Shown piece after piece: positions 54,535 through 62,785 of a stretch of 64,000 bases of DNA. This stretch comes from CALZJC01 sp963781065 (GTDB taxonomy: Bacteria > Acidobacteriota > Thermoanaerobaculia > Multivoradales > JAHEKO01). The translations under genes were made by a program, and so were the position numbers. Position 1 is the first letter of the stretch; each line of letters opens with the position of its first letter. The notes beneath the pieces were generated by a model, which was given only the letters and a program-made list of their open reading frames with translations, made no database searches and was not told where the DNA came from. The DNA lies in assembly GCA_963781065.1 (NCBI GenBank), contig CAWAET010000021.1, positions 1 to 64,000 of the forward strand, given 5' to 3'.

Positions 54535-55445
54535 CGCGGCGCCCCCTCCGCGGCCGGCTCGGCCACCTCTTCGTTCAGCGCGCGCCGCGCGATGCCGGCG
54601 ACAAAGGCGGTCACCGCCACCGTGGCGAGAAGCCCGACGCCCAGCAGCGCCCAGTCGCCGGGCCCCCGCTCCGGCGCGGCGCCGCCGGCGACCGCCGCCA
54701 GGCTGCCCAGCGCCTTGCCGTAGTAGACGTAGAGAAAAGTCCCCGGGATCATGCCGAAACAGGCCAGCACGTAGTCGTGCAGCTTGATCCGGGTCAGGCC
54801 GAGACCGTAGTTGAGCAGGTTGTAGGGAAAGACCGGCGACAGCCGGACGAGGAAGACGATCTTCAGCCCCTGCCGCGCCACCGCCCGGTCGATGGCTCGG
54901 AACCGCGGCCGGCCGGCCAGCCGCTGCTCGATGGCGCTGCGGGCGAGATAACGCGCCACCAGGAAGGAGAAGGTCGCGCCGGTGGTGGCGCCGAGGAAGA
55001 CCAGCAGGGTGCCCTTGGCGAGGCCGAAGATCGCTCCCGCCGCCATGGTCAGCAAAGACCCGGGGACGAAGGCCAGGGTGGCGACGGCATAGCCGAGGAT
55101 GAAAACCGCCGGTCCCCAGAAGCCCAGCCCGTCCACCCACTCGGCGAACCCGGGCACATAGCCCCCCAGCTTGCGGCCGAGCAGGAAGAGCGCGGCCGCC
55201 GCGACGACGCCGGCGAGCAGCTTGAGGGCCAGCGCCCGGCGCGGGTTGCCGGGGGCGGCTGGGGTCTGGGTGGCCTGGCTCAGGGATGTCCTCGGGGGCG
55301 GCGCCGGTCGGCTCGGCCACCGGCAGTCTCTACGGGGTGCCGGTGGCCGCGGTTCAGTCGGCCCCGGTTCAGTGGCCCCGTCTCGGGCGGCTGCCGGCAC
55401 GCCGCGGCCGGCCCGGCGGGGAAGGCCCGGCGGGTCAGGCGGCAA
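54531..55445 (-). CDS. TVP38/TMEM64 (DedA-like) membrane protein
   Basis: The 304-residue frame has a proline-rich N-terminal stretch of doubtful reality and a six-segment membrane protein with the SNARE-associated/VTT core FVPGSLLTMAAGAIFGLAKG, then FLGATTGATFSFLVARYLAR and later FPYNLLNYGLGLTRIKLHDY, the paired re-entrant motif of the family. TVP38 proteins are implicated in lipid scrambling and membrane homeostasis. The true start is uncertain: no ATG/GTG occurs between about 55320 and the first hydrophobic segment in this frame, so the start may be a CTG near 55289 or the long form here. The stop overlaps the reductase ATG (ATGA). Confidence 0.75.
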   Translation of the reverse strand: MPPDPPGLPRRAGRGVPAAARDGATEPGPTEPRPPAPRRDCRWPSRPAPPPRTSLSQATQTPAAPGNPRRALALKLLAGVVAAAALFLLGRKLGGYVPGFAEWVDGLGFWGPAVFILGYAVATLAFVPGSLLTMAAGAIFGLAKGTLLVFLGATTGATFSFLVARYLARSAIEQRLAGRPRFRAIDRAVARQGLKIVFLVRLSPVFPYNLLNYGLGLTRIKLHDYVLACFGMIPGTFLYVYYGKALGSLAAVAGGAAPERGPGDWALLGVGLLATVAVTAFVAGIARRALNEEVAEPAAEGAPR

Positions 55446-55758
55446 CCCACAGGGCGGCGGCCAGCAGGACGCCGCTCAGGCCGGCGAGCATGCCGCCGAC
55501 GGCCGCCAGGTTGCCCCACAGCGTGCCCTCCTCGGCGGTCTTGCCGAGCAGCAGCAGGCTGAGCGAGCCGAGCGCCAGCTGGGCCAGCGCGACCCACATG
55601 ATGAAGCCGCTGGAGGGAGAGACTCCGGGCGCCTGGCCCCGCGCGGCGCCCCAGCTGAACGCCGCCACGGCGACGGCCCCGAGCAGCGCGGCGAGCGCGA
55701 TCAGGTCCCACTTCTTGGGTCTCGGCCCGAGTTGGATCCGGGGCAGCTTGAACGCCAA
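55435..55758 (-). CDS. Small membrane protein, TTG start
   Basis: A 107-residue protein with a short basic cytoplasmic N terminus (FKLPRIQLGPRPKKWD) followed by three hydrophobic segments (LIALAALLGAVAVAAF, FIMWVALAQLALGSLSLLLL, LAAVGGMLAGLSGVLLAAAL). I chose TTG 55758 because AAGGAGG precedes it by five bases; a longer frame to 55881 lacks a ribosome-binding site. It overlaps or abuts the TVP38 gene downstream. No family recognised. Confidence 0.6.
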   Translation of the reverse strand: MAFKLPRIQLGPRPKKWDLIALAALLGAVAVAAFSWGAARGQAPGVSPSSGFIMWVALAQLALGSLSLLLLGKTAEEGTLWGNLAAVGGMLAGLSGVLLAAALWVAA

Positions 55759-55955
55759 CAAGTCCTCCTTGGCCAGCGGTGCGGGATGGGTCGAGAGCGT
55801 AGCACAGCGATCGGCGGGGCCGGCCCAGGGCGCCGTCGCGAAAAGTGTCCTGAAGCGAGATGATGGGAAGAATCTGATCATCGTGCAGAAAAGGGGTTGT
55901 CTGTCCGGTCAAGATCGGTTAGGTTCTGCGTATTGATGACCAAAAGGAGAGCACT

Positions 55956-57287
55956 GTGCCAACTCGAGCCGAAATCCTGAAAACCGCCGAAAGCGAGAAA
56001 GTCCGCTTTCTGCGCCTCCAGTTCACCGACATCCTGGGCGTTCTGAAGAACGTCGAGGTGCCGCGCAGCCAGTTCGAGAAGGCGCTCGACGGCGAGATCA
56101 TGTTCGACGGCTCCTCGATCGAGGGCTTCGTCCGCATCGAGGAGTCGGACATGCTGCTGGTGCCCGACCTCGACACCTTCCGCGTCAACCCCTGGCCGAG
56201 CCCCGACGGCTCGCGCGTCGCGCGGCTGATCTGCGACGTCCACCAGCCCGACGGCTCGGCGTTCGAGGGCTGCCCGCGGCTGGCCCTCAAGCGCCAGGTG
56301 AGCCGGGCCGCCGAGGCGGGCTACAGCATGATGGCCGGCCCGGAGGCCGAGTTCTTCCTCTTCCAGAAGGACGCGGAGGGGGCGACCCTGGCGGAGACTC
56401 ACGACGTCGGCGGCTACTTCGACCTGACCCCGGTCGACCAGGGCGAGGAGTGCCGGCGCGACATCGTGGTCGTGCTCGAGGCGATGGGCTTCGAGGTCGA
56501 GGCCGCGCACCACGAGGTCGCGCCGGGCCAGCACGAGATCGACTTCAAGTACGCCGAGGCCCTGGAGTCCGCCGACAACGTCAGCACCTTCCGCTTCGTG
56601 GTCAAGAAGGTCGCGCTCGACTACGGCCTGCACGCCACCTTCATGCCCAAGCCGATCTTCGGCGTCAACGGCTCGGGCATGCACTGCCACCAGAGCCTGC
56701 TGACCGAGGCGGGCGAGAACGCCTTCTACGACCCCGCCGCCGAGTGGCAGCTCTCCAAGGTGGCGCTGGGCTACATCGGCGGCCTGCTCAAGCACGCCAA
56801 GGGGTTCGTGGCGGTCACCAACCCGCTGGTCAACTCCTACAAGCGGCTGGTGCCCGGCTACGAGGCGCCGACCAACATCGCCTGGTCGGAGAAGAACCGC
56901 AGCCCGCTGGTGCGGGTGCCCGCCCGGCGCGGCATGTCCACCCGCTGCGAGCTGCGGATCCCCGACCCGTCATGCAACCCCTACCTGGCCCTCGCGGTGA
57001 TGCTGGCCGCCGGTCTCGACGGCATCGAGCAGCAGATCGACCCCGGCCCGCCGGTCAACAAGAACATCTTCGCCATGAGCCAGCGCGAGAAGCGGCGGCT
57101 GAAGATCGACGCCCTGCCGGCCGACCTCTCGGCGGCCCTGGACATGCTGGAGAAGGACCCGGTGATCAAGGCGGCCCTGGGCAGCCACATCTGCGAGAAC
57201 TTCGTCACCGCCAAGCGCAAGGAGTGGCACGACTACCTGGCCCACGTCCATCCCTGGGAAAGAGATCGCTACCTGCACGAGTATTGA
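55956..57287 (+). CDS. glnA: Glutamine synthetase type I (alpha form)
   Basis: The 443-residue enzyme condenses glutamate and ammonia with ATP to glutamine. Recognisable motifs: MFDGSSIEGF at the N-terminal beta-grasp domain, DLDTFRVNPWPS, GPEAEFFLF (metal ligands), APGQHEIDF, FMPKPIFGVNGSGMHCHQSL, NPLVNSYKRLVPGYEAP and the C-terminal SNPYLALAVMLA-like DPSCNPYLALAVML. The length near 443 and absence of the adenylylation-site extension (NLYDLP-type) place it in the GSI-alpha group regulated by feedback rather than GlnE. GTG start with AAAGGAGAG upstream. A weak TTGTCT/TAGGTT pair (55897-55925, 17-base spacer) is a possible promoter. Confidence 0.95.
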   Translation: MPTRAEILKTAESEKVRFLRLQFTDILGVLKNVEVPRSQFEKALDGEIMFDGSSIEGFVRIEESDMLLVPDLDTFRVNPWPSPDGSRVARLICDVHQPDGSAFEGCPRLALKRQVSRAAEAGYSMMAGPEAEFFLFQKDAEGATLAETHDVGGYFDLTPVDQGEECRRDIVVVLEAMGFEVEAAHHEVAPGQHEIDFKYAEALESADNVSTFRFVVKKVALDYGLHATFMPKPIFGVNGSGMHCHQSLLTEAGENAFYDPAAEWQLSKVALGYIGGLLKHAKGFVAVTNPLVNSYKRLVPGYEAPTNIAWSEKNRSPLVRVPARRGMSTRCELRIPDPSCNPYLALAVMLAAGLDGIEQQIDPGPPVNKNIFAMSQREKRRLKIDALPADLSAALDMLEKDPVIKAALGSHICENFVTAKRKEWHDYLAHVHPWERDRYLHEY

Positions 57288-57290
57288 TCA

Positions 57291-57456
57291 CTGGCGCCGC
57301 TGGTCGCGAACGCCGGCACGCATCAGGCGGCGGTGCATCCGCGCTGCCGGCGTTGCGCGCCCTGCGGCATGGCTGGGCCATGCCTCGGTCGCGCGCCTTG
57401 GCAGCGCGGCGCCCCGTCACCTGCTGCGAACCGGCGTTCACGACCAGCGGCACCAG
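57291..57456. repeat. 166-bp imperfect inverted repeat (MITE-like)
   Basis: Two arms of about 80 bases are inverted copies of each other. The outer 16 bases (57291-57306 and 57441-57456) match at 15 positions, and the centre is GGCATGGC-TGG-GCCATGCC (57366-57384). It fills the gap between convergent glnA and the DUF4301 gene. Such long GC-rich palindromes are typical of non-autonomous mobile repeats; as RNA it would form a long hairpin that could also terminate both genes. Confidence 0.85.
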
Positions 57457-57470
57457 CGATCAGCCTGGCG

Positions 57471-59117
57471 CTAACATTCGTCTGGTTGGTGCTCGGGTCT
57501 TAGCAGGTCGAAGACGGTCTTGACCGGGTTGAAGGTGGTGGGCGGCAGCTCGACGAAGCAGGTGTTCCAGCCGGCCATGGCGCCGTTCCACAGTCCCGGG
57601 CGCTCGAGGACCTCGAGCTCGGTGCCGCCCTGGCGGCGGGCGACCTTGAGGTAGCGGCGCTCGTCGACCAGGGGCGCGAGCGGGTAGGGGCGGCCGGCGG
57701 GATCGCGCAGCGACAGCACCATGAGGACCGGGTTGAAGTGGGTCGAGCCCTGCCAGACGGCCAGCTGGTCGGGATCGCCGCGGTCGACCTCGGGCGGCTC
57801 GACGATCTGACCGCCGGCGGCGCCCTCCTCGTCGCGCACCCAGAAAGGCCCGCCGCCCGGCTCGCCGGCGTTGGGCACGACGCCGCAGACCCGTAGCGGC
57901 CGGTGGAGCCGAGCCCGGGCCCAACGCTCCAGGTCGCCGCCACTCGCGGCGCCCGGCGGCTCGAGGGCGAGCAGACGGCAAATCGCCGCCGCCGCCGCCG
58001 CGGCGGTCTCGGGCGACGACTCGAGCCGCCGGCGCAGCCCCGCCAGCTCCGCCTCCAGCCGCACGGTCTCGCCGACCAGCAGCCGTCGCCAGTGCGCCAC
58101 CTCGTCCTGTCGCGTGTCGGGCACTACGTTGTCGATGTTCTGGACCATCACCAGGTCGCCGCCCAGCGCCGCGAGGTTGCCCAGCAGGGCGCCGTGGCCG
58201 GCCGGGCGCAGCAGCAGGCGCCCCGCCTCGTCCCGGGCCAGCCGGCCGGCGGGGTCGAGGGCCGCGGTGTCGGTGGCGGGATCCTGGGTGGAGAAGCCGA
58301 CCTCGTAGTCGGCCGGGGGCAGCGCCGCTGCGGGTCGGCGCGCGGCCTCCAGGGCGGCGCCAAAGGCGGCCTCGTCGGCGGCGGCGATGGTGAAGTGCAG
58401 GCGGCAGCGATCGCCGGCGTCGGTCAGATAGCGGACCGATTCGGCCAGCTGCTCGGCAAAGGCGGTGCGCGGTCCGGTGGGGTAGCGGTGAAAGGCGATC
58501 AGGGCCTTCGGGGCGGAGCCGTAGCCGAGCCCCGGCCGGCCGAGCAGGCAGTCGAGCAGCGGCACGTAGGTGCCAGCCCGGAGCAGCTCGCCCGGGTCGT
58601 GCCCGGCGGCCGTCAGCGCCGCGGCCAGCTGGTCGGCAAACGGCAGCCGCGGCAGCTCGTCGAGCAGCCGCAGCACCGCCGCGGCGCCTTCGTCGCCGTG
58701 CGCCGCCAGCCGCCCGAGCCGTTCGCGGCTGCCCGGCGGGGCGTCCGCCTCGCGCTGGCGTAGCAGGCCGAACATGCGGGTGGCGGCGCCCGAGGCCGGG
58801 ACCATCTTGAGCAGCCGCCCGGCCGAGGCGGCACCGCGCCACAGCTCGAGCAGCGCCGGATGCTCGCCGGGGCCGAGCACGCGGATGCCGTCGCCCGGCT
58901 TGCAGTGGCGCGTCAGCCGGATGTGGCTCGGCGGCCGGTGTAGCGCCTCGAACTGGCGCCGCAGCCGCTCGGGCGAGATGCCCCGGCGCTCCAGCTGCCG
59001 CCGGTCGGTGTCGCTGAGGCGCACTTCGCGGGTGTTGCTGGGGCGTACTTCGCCGGTGTCGCTGAGGCGAATCTGACCGGTGGCCTGCGCTGTCGGCGGC
59101 CGGCGGTCGTCGGGCAT
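57471..59117 (-). CDS. DUF4301 family protein
   Basis: The 548-residue protein shows the DUF4301 landmarks: LLKMVPASGAATRMFGLLR, PKALIAFHRYP, HGALLGNLAALGGDLVMVQN with NIDNVVPD, and the C-terminal NGAMAGWNTCFVELPPTTFN with PVKTVFDLLRPEHQ (quoted in parts). The family is predicted to be nucleotidyltransferase-like and its biochemical role is not established. The N-terminal 35 residues include three 8-residue units (RLSDTGEV-type) from a 24-bp tandem repeat. It converges with glnA and is divergent from uppP. ATG 59117 is the first in frame. Confidence 0.85.
   Translation of the reverse strand: MPDDRRPPTAQATGQIRLSDTGEVRPSNTREVRLSDTDRRQLERRGISPERLRRQFEALHRPPSHIRLTRHCKPGDGIRVLGPGEHPALLELWRGAASAGRLLKMVPASGAATRMFGLLRQREADAPPGSRERLGRLAAHGDEGAAAVLRLLDELPRLPFADQLAAALTAAGHDPGELLRAGTYVPLLDCLLGRPGLGYGSAPKALIAFHRYPTGPRTAFAEQLAESVRYLTDAGDRCRLHFTIAAADEAAFGAALEAARRPAAALPPADYEVGFSTQDPATDTAALDPAGRLARDEAGRLLLRPAGHGALLGNLAALGGDLVMVQNIDNVVPDTRQDEVAHWRRLLVGETVRLEAELAGLRRRLESSPETAAAAAAAICRLLALEPPGAASGGDLERWARARLHRPLRVCGVVPNAGEPGGGPFWVRDEEGAAGGQIVEPPEVDRGDPDQLAVWQGSTHFNPVLMVLSLRDPAGRPYPLAPLVDERRYLKVARRQGGTELEVLERPGLWNGAMAGWNTCFVELPPTTFNPVKTVFDLLRPEHQPDEC
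59007..59078 (-). repeat. Three 24-bp tandem repeats in the DUF4301 N terminus
   Basis: Units 59007-59030, 59031-59054 and 59055-59078 encode RLSDTGEV/RPSNTREV/RLSDTDRR-type octapeptides. The repeat length is a multiple of three, so copy number can vary without frameshift. The encoded segment precedes the conserved domain. Confidence 0.75.
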
Positions 59118-59241
59118 GGGTTGGGGGTGGGTCGGACCGGCGACGCCGGCCGCCCGAGTATATCCCGTACAATCGGTCCCTCCAGGCCGCAAAGGCCGGG
59201 CGCCCGGCAACTGGGCCGGGGGTCGTCCTCGGGAGCCTTCC

Positions 59242-60033
59242 GTGAGTTGGTTGCAAGCCGTGGTCCTGGGCATCGTCCAGGGCGTGACCGAGTTCCTGCC
59301 GATCAGCTCGTCGGCCCATCTGATCCTCACCTCGCAGCTGCTCGGCTGGGCGGACCAGGGGCTGGCCTTCGACATGGCCGCCAACACCGGCTCGCTGGTG
59401 GCGGTCGTGGTCTGTTTCGCCGGCGAGTGGCGGCGGCTGCTGGGCGGCGCCGTCGGTCTGCCGTCGGCCGACCCGGAGAGCCGGCGCCGGCTGGGACAGC
59501 TGGCGCTGGCCACCGTGCCGGTGGCGATCGCCGGCCTCGCCCTGCAGAGCCAGCTGGCCGCGAGCGGGCGGCAGATCGGGCTGATCGCGGCCACCTCGAT
59601 CCTGTTCGGTCTGCTGCTCGGCTGGTCCGACCGGCGCCGCGAGGGCGGCGATGATCTGGCCTCGCTCGGCTGGGCCGCGGCCCTGGTGGTCGGGTTGGCA
59701 CAGGCGACGGCGCTGTTGCCGGGGACTTCGCGGGCCGGGGTCACGATCACCGCCGGTCTGCTGGTCGGGCTGTCGCGGCCGGCGGCGGTCCGCTTCGCCT
59801 TCCTCCTGGCGGTGCCGGTCGGCCTCCTGGTGGCGGCCAAGAACGTGCTCGACCTGGCCGGCGCCGGCGCCGACTGGAGCCCGCAGATCCTGGTCGGCTT
59901 TCTCTGCTCCGGGCTTTCGGCCTACTTCGCCATCCGCTGGTTGCTGGACTGGGTGCGGCGCCGCGACCTGATGGGCTTTGTGGTCTACCGGGTGATCCTG
60001 GGGCTGATCCTGTTGACCCAGCTGGCGACCTGA
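59242..60033 (+). CDS. uppP: Undecaprenyl-diphosphate phosphatase
   Basis: The 263-residue membrane protein is UppP/BacA, which dephosphorylates undecaprenyl pyrophosphate to recycle the lipid carrier of peptidoglycan and O-antigen. Diagnostic motifs: VQGVTEFLPISSSAHLIL at the start of TM1 (active-site Glu and Ser) and LLPGTSRAGVTITAGLLVG, with the catalytic Arg. About eight hydrophobic segments; length as in the family. GTG 59242 immediately precedes the family start. The ECF sigma gene follows after 36 bases, suggesting an envelope-stress operon. Confidence 0.93.
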   Translation: MSWLQAVVLGIVQGVTEFLPISSSAHLILTSQLLGWADQGLAFDMAANTGSLVAVVVCFAGEWRRLLGGAVGLPSADPESRRRLGQLALATVPVAIAGLALQSQLAASGRQIGLIAATSILFGLLLGWSDRRREGGDDLASLGWAAALVVGLAQATALLPGTSRAGVTITAGLLVGLSRPAAVRFAFLLAVPVGLLVAAKNVLDLAGAGADWSPQILVGFLCSGLSAYFAIRWLLDWVRRRDLMGFVVYRVILGLILLTQLAT

Positions 60034-60069
60034 AGGCGGCGCCGCAGGCCCAGCCAGCCGGGAGAGCGA

Positions 60070-60651
60070 GTGCGCGACGCGGAGCTTGTCGAACGGGTGG
60101 TAGCCGGCGACGGCGAGGCCTTCCGCCTGCTCGTCGAGCGCCATCAGCGTCCGGTCTACGGCCTGCTGCTGCGCCTGGTGCGGCAGCCGGCGCTGGCCGA
60201 GGATCTGGCGCAGGAGACGCTGATCAAGGCCTATCGGGCGATCGCCACCTTCGACCGCAGCCGCAAGTTCTCGAGCTGGCTGTTCAAGATCGCCCACAAC
60301 ACGGCCATCGACCACCTGCGCCGGAAGCGTCCGCCGACCGTGCCGTTGGAGAGCGACGAGGAGGACCGGGCGGGGCCGCTGGCACGGCTGGCGGCCCCGG
60401 AGAGCGGCTCGCCGGAGGCGCGGGCGCGCGGCCGGGACCTGGCCGAGGCGCTCGAGGAGACCCTTCAGGCCCTGCGCCCCGACTACCGCGAGGCGGTCCT
60501 GCTGCGCTTCCAGCAGGGGCTGGCGTACGAGGAGATCGCCGAGATCCTCGACCTGCCGCTGGGCACCGTCAAGACCCATCTGCACCGGGCGCGCAAGCAG
60601 ATGGCGACGGCGCTGCGCGCGGCCGGCTGGGGGATCGATGAACGGACCTGA
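60070..60651 (+). CDS. ECF-type RNA polymerase sigma factor (RpoE-like)
   Basis: The 193-residue protein has sigma region 2 (LVERHQRPVYGLLLRLVRQP, AEDLAQETLIKAYRAIATFD with RSRKFSSWLFKIAHNTAIDH) and region 4 (LRPDYREAVLLRFQQGLAYE, EIAEILDLPLGTVKTHLHRA), the group IV/ECF architecture without regions 1 and 3. It lies between uppP and a gene whose product looks like an anti-sigma factor, then a bactofilin-like membrane protein, so it probably controls a cell-envelope response (inference). GTG start at 60070. Confidence 0.9.
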   Translation: MRDAELVERVVAGDGEAFRLLVERHQRPVYGLLLRLVRQPALAEDLAQETLIKAYRAIATFDRSRKFSSWLFKIAHNTAIDHLRRKRPPTVPLESDEEDRAGPLARLAAPESGSPEARARGRDLAEALEETLQALRPDYREAVLLRFQQGLAYEEIAEILDLPLGTVKTHLHRARKQMATALRAAGWGIDERT

Positions 60652-60717
60652 ACCGGCCGCTGACAGGCGAAACTTTGCCGAGAGCCGACTCGTAGGCCGA
60701 CACTGGGAGCGATGAGA

Positions 60718-61233
60718 ATGAACCGCCGACTGTATCGAGCCGTGAATCGCTGGCTGCGCGCCGAGGGCGCCGAGGCGGCGGGCTCGGAGCGCGCCCTGCG
60801 GGGCGTCTTCCGGGCGCTGCCGGCGCCGCCGCTGCCGGCGGGCTTCGCCGAGCGAGTCCTGCTGGCGGCGGGCCTGAGGCCGCGCGCCGCCACCCCGCTG
60901 GGCTGGCGCCTGGCGCTCGCCGGTGCCCTGACGCTGGCGGCGGCGGCGGTGGCGACGGCGCCGACCATCGTCGTCGGCCTGATCGGCCGGATCACCCCGG
61001 GCGACCTCCTGCGGTTCGCCGCCGGGGCCGTGGTGGAGACCTGTCAGCGCCTCGCCGAGGGGCTGGCCGTCTGGCGCGCCGCCGGCTCGATCGGCGACAC
61101 GTTCGCCGAGGTGCTGTCCGCGCCATGGATACTGACCGTCATGCTTGCAGCCACGCTACTCAGCGCCGGCGGCTTTCGCATGCTGTACGGCCTGCTGGCC
61201 GTCGAGAGGAGACGTGAGGATGCTCGAGCCTAG
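60718..61233 (+). CDS. Probable anti-sigma factor-like membrane protein
   Basis: The 171-residue product has a short basic cytoplasmic N-terminal half (RRLYRAVNRWLRAEG, FRALPAPPLPAGFAERVLLA) and two hydrophobic segments (residues 65-95 and 140-160). There is no HC2 zinc motif, but gene order directly after an ECF sigma factor and the one-domain-plus-membrane layout fit an anti-sigma partner. I set the start at ATG 60718, eight bases after GGGAG, rather than ATG 60712. It overlaps the next gene by 14 bases. Confidence 0.6.
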   Translation: MNRRLYRAVNRWLRAEGAEAAGSERALRGVFRALPAPPLPAGFAERVLLAAGLRPRAATPLGWRLALAGALTLAAAAVATAPTIVVGLIGRITPGDLLRFAAGAVVETCQRLAEGLAVWRAAGSIGDTFAEVLSAPWILTVMLAATLLSAGGFRMLYGLLAVERRREDARA

Positions 61234-62674
61234 AACCCCATTGCGATCCTGGCGCTGGCCCGCCGCCCTGCTGCTGACCACCGTGCTGGTGCTCGCCGGG
61301 GCCGCGACGCCGGCCGGCTCTGCGACACCCGCCGAGCCGGCGACGCCCGCCGAGCCGGCCCCGGCCGCCGAGGAGGCTCCGTCCGCCGAGCCGGCCCCGT
61401 CCGCCGAGGAGGCTCCGTCCGCCGAGCAGACCCTGGCCGCCGAGCCGGCCGCGTCCGCCGAGCCGGCCGCGTCCGCCGAGCCGGCGCCATCCGCCTTGGA
61501 GCCGGCGGACCCGCCAGAGCCTGAAGAGGTGGAACCGGCGCCGGAGCCCGAGGGCGAGGACCGGCCGGAGCGCGCGGAGCGCCGCCGCCGCAACGACGCC
61601 CAGGTGGTGGTCGGCAGCAGTCTGGTGATCGACGAGGACGAGACCTCGAACGACGTCGTCGTGATGGGCGGCTCGCTGACCGTGCTGGGCGAGGTCTACG
61701 GCGACGCGGCGGCGGTCGGCGGCTCGGTGGTGATCGAGGGCCGGGTGACCGGCGACGTCTCCGCCGTCGGCGGCTCGGTGACGGTGACCTCCGGCGGCGA
61801 GATCCTGGGCGACGCGATGAGCTTCGGCGGCAGCGTCGTGCGCGAAGAGGGAGCGGTGATCCGCGGCGAGGTGGTCGAGGTCAACGGGCCCGGGATGCGC
61901 TGGAGCATGTGGCCGCGGCTCCTGACCTGGGGCAACTGGGGCCGTCACGGCCACGACGACTGGTTCGATCTGTCGCCCTTCGACTGGGTACTGGGCCAGG
62001 CCTGGCGCGTCTTCGGTCTGGTGGTGCTGGTGCTGGTGGCTTTTCTCGCTCTGCTGCTGGGGCGCGCGCCGATCGACCGCATCGGCCGCCGGGTCGAGTC
62101 CGAGCCCTGGAAGACGGGGCTGGTCGGTCTGGCGACGCAGATCCTCTTCGTGCCGCTGCTGATCATGCTGGTCGTCATCCTGGCGGTGTCGATCATCGGC
62201 ATCCCGTTCCTGCTCCTGGTGCCCTTTGCCCTGCTCGCCATCGGCATCGCCGTCTTCCTGGGCTACGTGGGCGTGGCCCTCAAGCTGGGCGATCTGCTGC
62301 GGGCGCGGTTCGGCTGGTCGATCCAGAGCCCGTACGTGGTGCTCCTGGTGGGGCTGCTCGGGCTGCGGATCTGGTCGTTGATCGGCCACGCGATCAACTT
62401 CAACGGCCCGCCGTTGCGGCTGTTCGCCGGCCTGTTCCTGATCTTCGGCTTCCTCGTCGGCTATGTCGCCTGGACGCTGGCCACCGGCGGCGCCATCCTC
62501 ACCCGGTTCGGCACCGCCGACAGCTGGGCTCGCCGGCCGCCGCCGGCGCCGTTGGCGGCCCCGGCCCCGACCGCGCCGCCGGCCTTGCCGGCGACCGACG
62601 CCGCGCCGCCGCCGGCCGCCCCGAGCGGCGACGAGCCGTGGCAGCCGGAGGTCGACGGCCGAGACGACACCTAG
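61220..62674 (+). CDS. Bactofilin-like polymer-forming membrane protein with AEPAPSAEE repeats
   Basis: The 484-residue protein has a signal-type hydrophobic segment, a low-complexity acidic Ala-Glu-Pro tract (about residues 34-95, (A/S)EPAPSAEE-like units), a right-handed beta-helix of the bactofilin kind (VVVGSSLVIDEDETSNDVVV, then GGSLTVLGEVYGDAAAVGGS and GDVSAVGGSVTVTSGGEILG; residues 130-215), a Trp-rich segment, and five to six transmembrane helices in the C-terminal 230 residues. Bactofilins make cytoskeletal filaments at the membrane; a fusion with a multi-helix membrane domain is a known minority architecture. Last gene of the uppP-sigma cluster. Confidence 0.78.
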   Translation: MLEPRTPLRSWRWPAALLLTTVLVLAGAATPAGSATPAEPATPAEPAPAAEEAPSAEPAPSAEEAPSAEQTLAAEPAASAEPAASAEPAPSALEPADPPEPEEVEPAPEPEGEDRPERAERRRRNDAQVVVGSSLVIDEDETSNDVVVMGGSLTVLGEVYGDAAAVGGSVVIEGRVTGDVSAVGGSVTVTSGGEILGDAMSFGGSVVREEGAVIRGEVVEVNGPGMRWSMWPRLLTWGNWGRHGHDDWFDLSPFDWVLGQAWRVFGLVVLVLVAFLALLLGRAPIDRIGRRVESEPWKTGLVGLATQILFVPLLIMLVVILAVSIIGIPFLLLVPFALLAIGIAVFLGYVGVALKLGDLLRARFGWSIQSPYVVLLVGLLGLRIWSLIGHAINFNGPPLRLFAGLFLIFGFLVGYVAWTLATGGAILTRFGTADSWARRPPPAPLAAPAPTAPPALPATDAAPPPAAPSGDEPWQPEVDGRDDT

Positions 62675-62785
62675 CGGCAAGCCGGCCGGCGTAGGCGCCT
62701 GGAGATGTGGCGCTCGCCGACCGAGGGCACCACAGGCGTATCCGCTATACGTCGAGGATGCCCGACCGAGGCGAGCGCCGCAGAT

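Noticed and set aside
57460..60585. Extension of the DUF4301 frame to 1,041 residues across uppP and the sigma gene
   Set aside because: The upstream part is antisense to uppP and the sigma factor, both with clear motifs; the conserved domain starts after ATG 59117.
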